Shown piece after piece: positions 6,252 to 6,792 of a stretch of DNA of 6,792 nucleotides. The DNA comes from Acidobacteriota bacterium (lineage in GTDB: Bacteria; Acidobacteriota; Thermoanaerobaculia; Multivoradales; JAHEKO01). The stretch is from assembly GCA_006227875.1 (NCBI GenBank), contig SBFI01000137.1, forward strand, positions 1 to 6,792, given 5' to 3'. The notes under the pieces are model-generated. The model was not told the DNA's origin. It saw only the letters and a list, made by a program, of their open reading frames with translations, and made no database searches. Position numbers and translations under genes: made by a program. Every line of letters begins with the position of its first letter. The first letter of the stretch is position 1.

Positions 6252-6792
6252 ATGACAAAGAATAAACCCTCCTCCGATGCCACGCTCAGCTGGGAGGAGT
6301 GCATGGCGCTGCTCGAGAAGCTCCCCTCTCTCTCTCTCGAGGAACGGGCGGAGGCCATCGAAACCCTGGTGCGCAACCCGAGCCCTGGTGTGCGGGGACA
6401 GGCCCTCCAGGTCGGTGCCGCGATCCTGCCCGAGGAGACCCTGATCGAGTACTTGCGGAGCGACTCGGATGCCGTGCATCGCAATGCAGCCAGCGAGATT
6501 CTGAAGATCCGGGGAAGTCGCAGCTTTCCCCTGGCGGTCGACTTGTTGGAAGATGACGACGCCGACGTCGTCCTGCAAGCGGTTCTCATACTCGATCACC
6601 TCAAAGATCCACGGGCGTTCGAGGCTCTGCGGGCGGCGCTCCACCACAGCGATGCAAACGTCGCACAGGCCGCCATCGTCGCCGTCGGCCGTCTGGGTGA
6701 TGCGAGGGCGATTCCCGACCTGCTTCCCTTCCTGGAGAGCGACAACTGGCTTCGGGTCGCCGCCATCCATGCCCTGGGCGACATCCGCTCAT
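6252..6792 (+). CDS. HEAT-repeat protein (3' end outside window)
   Basis: The frame runs from an ATG at 6252 to the right edge without a stop; 180 residues are visible. An AAGGG (6239-6243) lies 8 bases upstream, and the gap from the MCP stop is 15 bases, so the gene belongs to the same operon. After a polar N-terminus (1-12), the chain consists of helical pairs of about 30 residues with the HEAT pattern. Examples are VRGQALQVGAAILPEE, VHRNAASEILKIRGSR, VVLQAVLILDHLKDPRAFEALRAAL, VAQAAIVAVGRLGDARAIPDLLPFL and LRVAAIHALGDIR. At least four to five repeats are seen. HEAT and PBS-lyase-like repeats form superhelical protein-binding scaffolds with no catalytic activity of their own. From memory, the Myxococcus xanthus Che7 cluster also encodes a HEAT-repeat protein (Cpc7), so such a partner has precedent. 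Its role here is inferred to be scaffolding or modulation of the signalling complex. A further domain could follow beyond the window. Confidence 0.88.
   Translation, partial: MTKNKPSSDATLSWEECMALLEKLPSLSLEERAEAIETLVRNPSPGVRGQALQVGAAILPEETLIEYLRSDSDAVHRNAASEILKIRGSRSFPLAVDLLEDDDADVVLQAVLILDHLKDPRAFEALRAALHHSDANVAQAAIVAVGRLGDARAIPDLLPFLESDNWLRVAAIHALGDIRS

Noticed and set aside
6326..6338. CT dinucleotide run (13 bases) early in the HEAT gene, a possible phase-variation tract
   Set aside because: Only six and a half units, and it reads as ordinary codons (PSLSL) in a conserved frame; too short to claim slippage without strain data.
5790..6770. Long open frame of 326 codons on the minus strand
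   Set aside because: It lies antisense to the clear MCP and HEAT genes, its translation resembles no family I know, and its composition follows from the GC-rich codon pattern of the opposite strand.

Overview
This window is a chemosensory (chemotaxis-type) locus from a GC-rich bacterium. Coding sequence favours G or C at third codon positions, and GTG and TTG starts are common. Nothing in it fixes the taxon. The combination of a TIGR02266-like PilZ protein, a GAF protein, a stand-alone receiver, a P2-less CheA and a HEAT-repeat protein is reminiscent of Myxococcota or Acidobacteriota; this is a low-confidence guess.

Two divergent transcription units face away from an intergenic region at about 1845-2094. 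The minus-strand unit reads, in order, a CheY-like receiver (stop at 1467), a coiled-coil plus GAF protein (to 683), and a PilZ-like protein with a Pro/Glu-rich heptad-repeat tail that runs off the left edge. The plus-strand unit reads cheA (2095-3672), cheW (3669-4268, ATGA overlap), a two-membrane-segment methyl-accepting chemotaxis protein with tandem HAMP domains (4281-6236), and a HEAT-repeat protein that runs off the right edge. Short gaps of 12 and 15 bases, or overlaps, indicate one operon.

The expected signal flow is as follows. The MCP senses a periplasmic or membrane cue and, through CheW, controls CheA autophosphorylation at His50. CheA then passes phosphate to a receiver, most simply the divergently encoded one (Asp53). 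CheA has no P2 docking domain, so partner choice must rely on its Hpt and catalytic domains or on co-localisation. The GAF, PilZ-like and HEAT proteins are not core chemotaxis components. They are the candidate system-specific parts and could link the array to another output or scaffold. No CheR, CheB or flagellar gene is visible, so it cannot be said whether the system controls motility or some other function.

No RNA genes, CRISPR arrays, insertion sequences or clear terminators were seen. The intergenic region holds a perfect TTGACA -35 box, a small palindrome, and a coding-like stretch without a standard start whose stop codon overlaps the cheA start. The locus looks like an intact but unusual accessory chemosensory cluster. 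I did not find a wholly unknown system.
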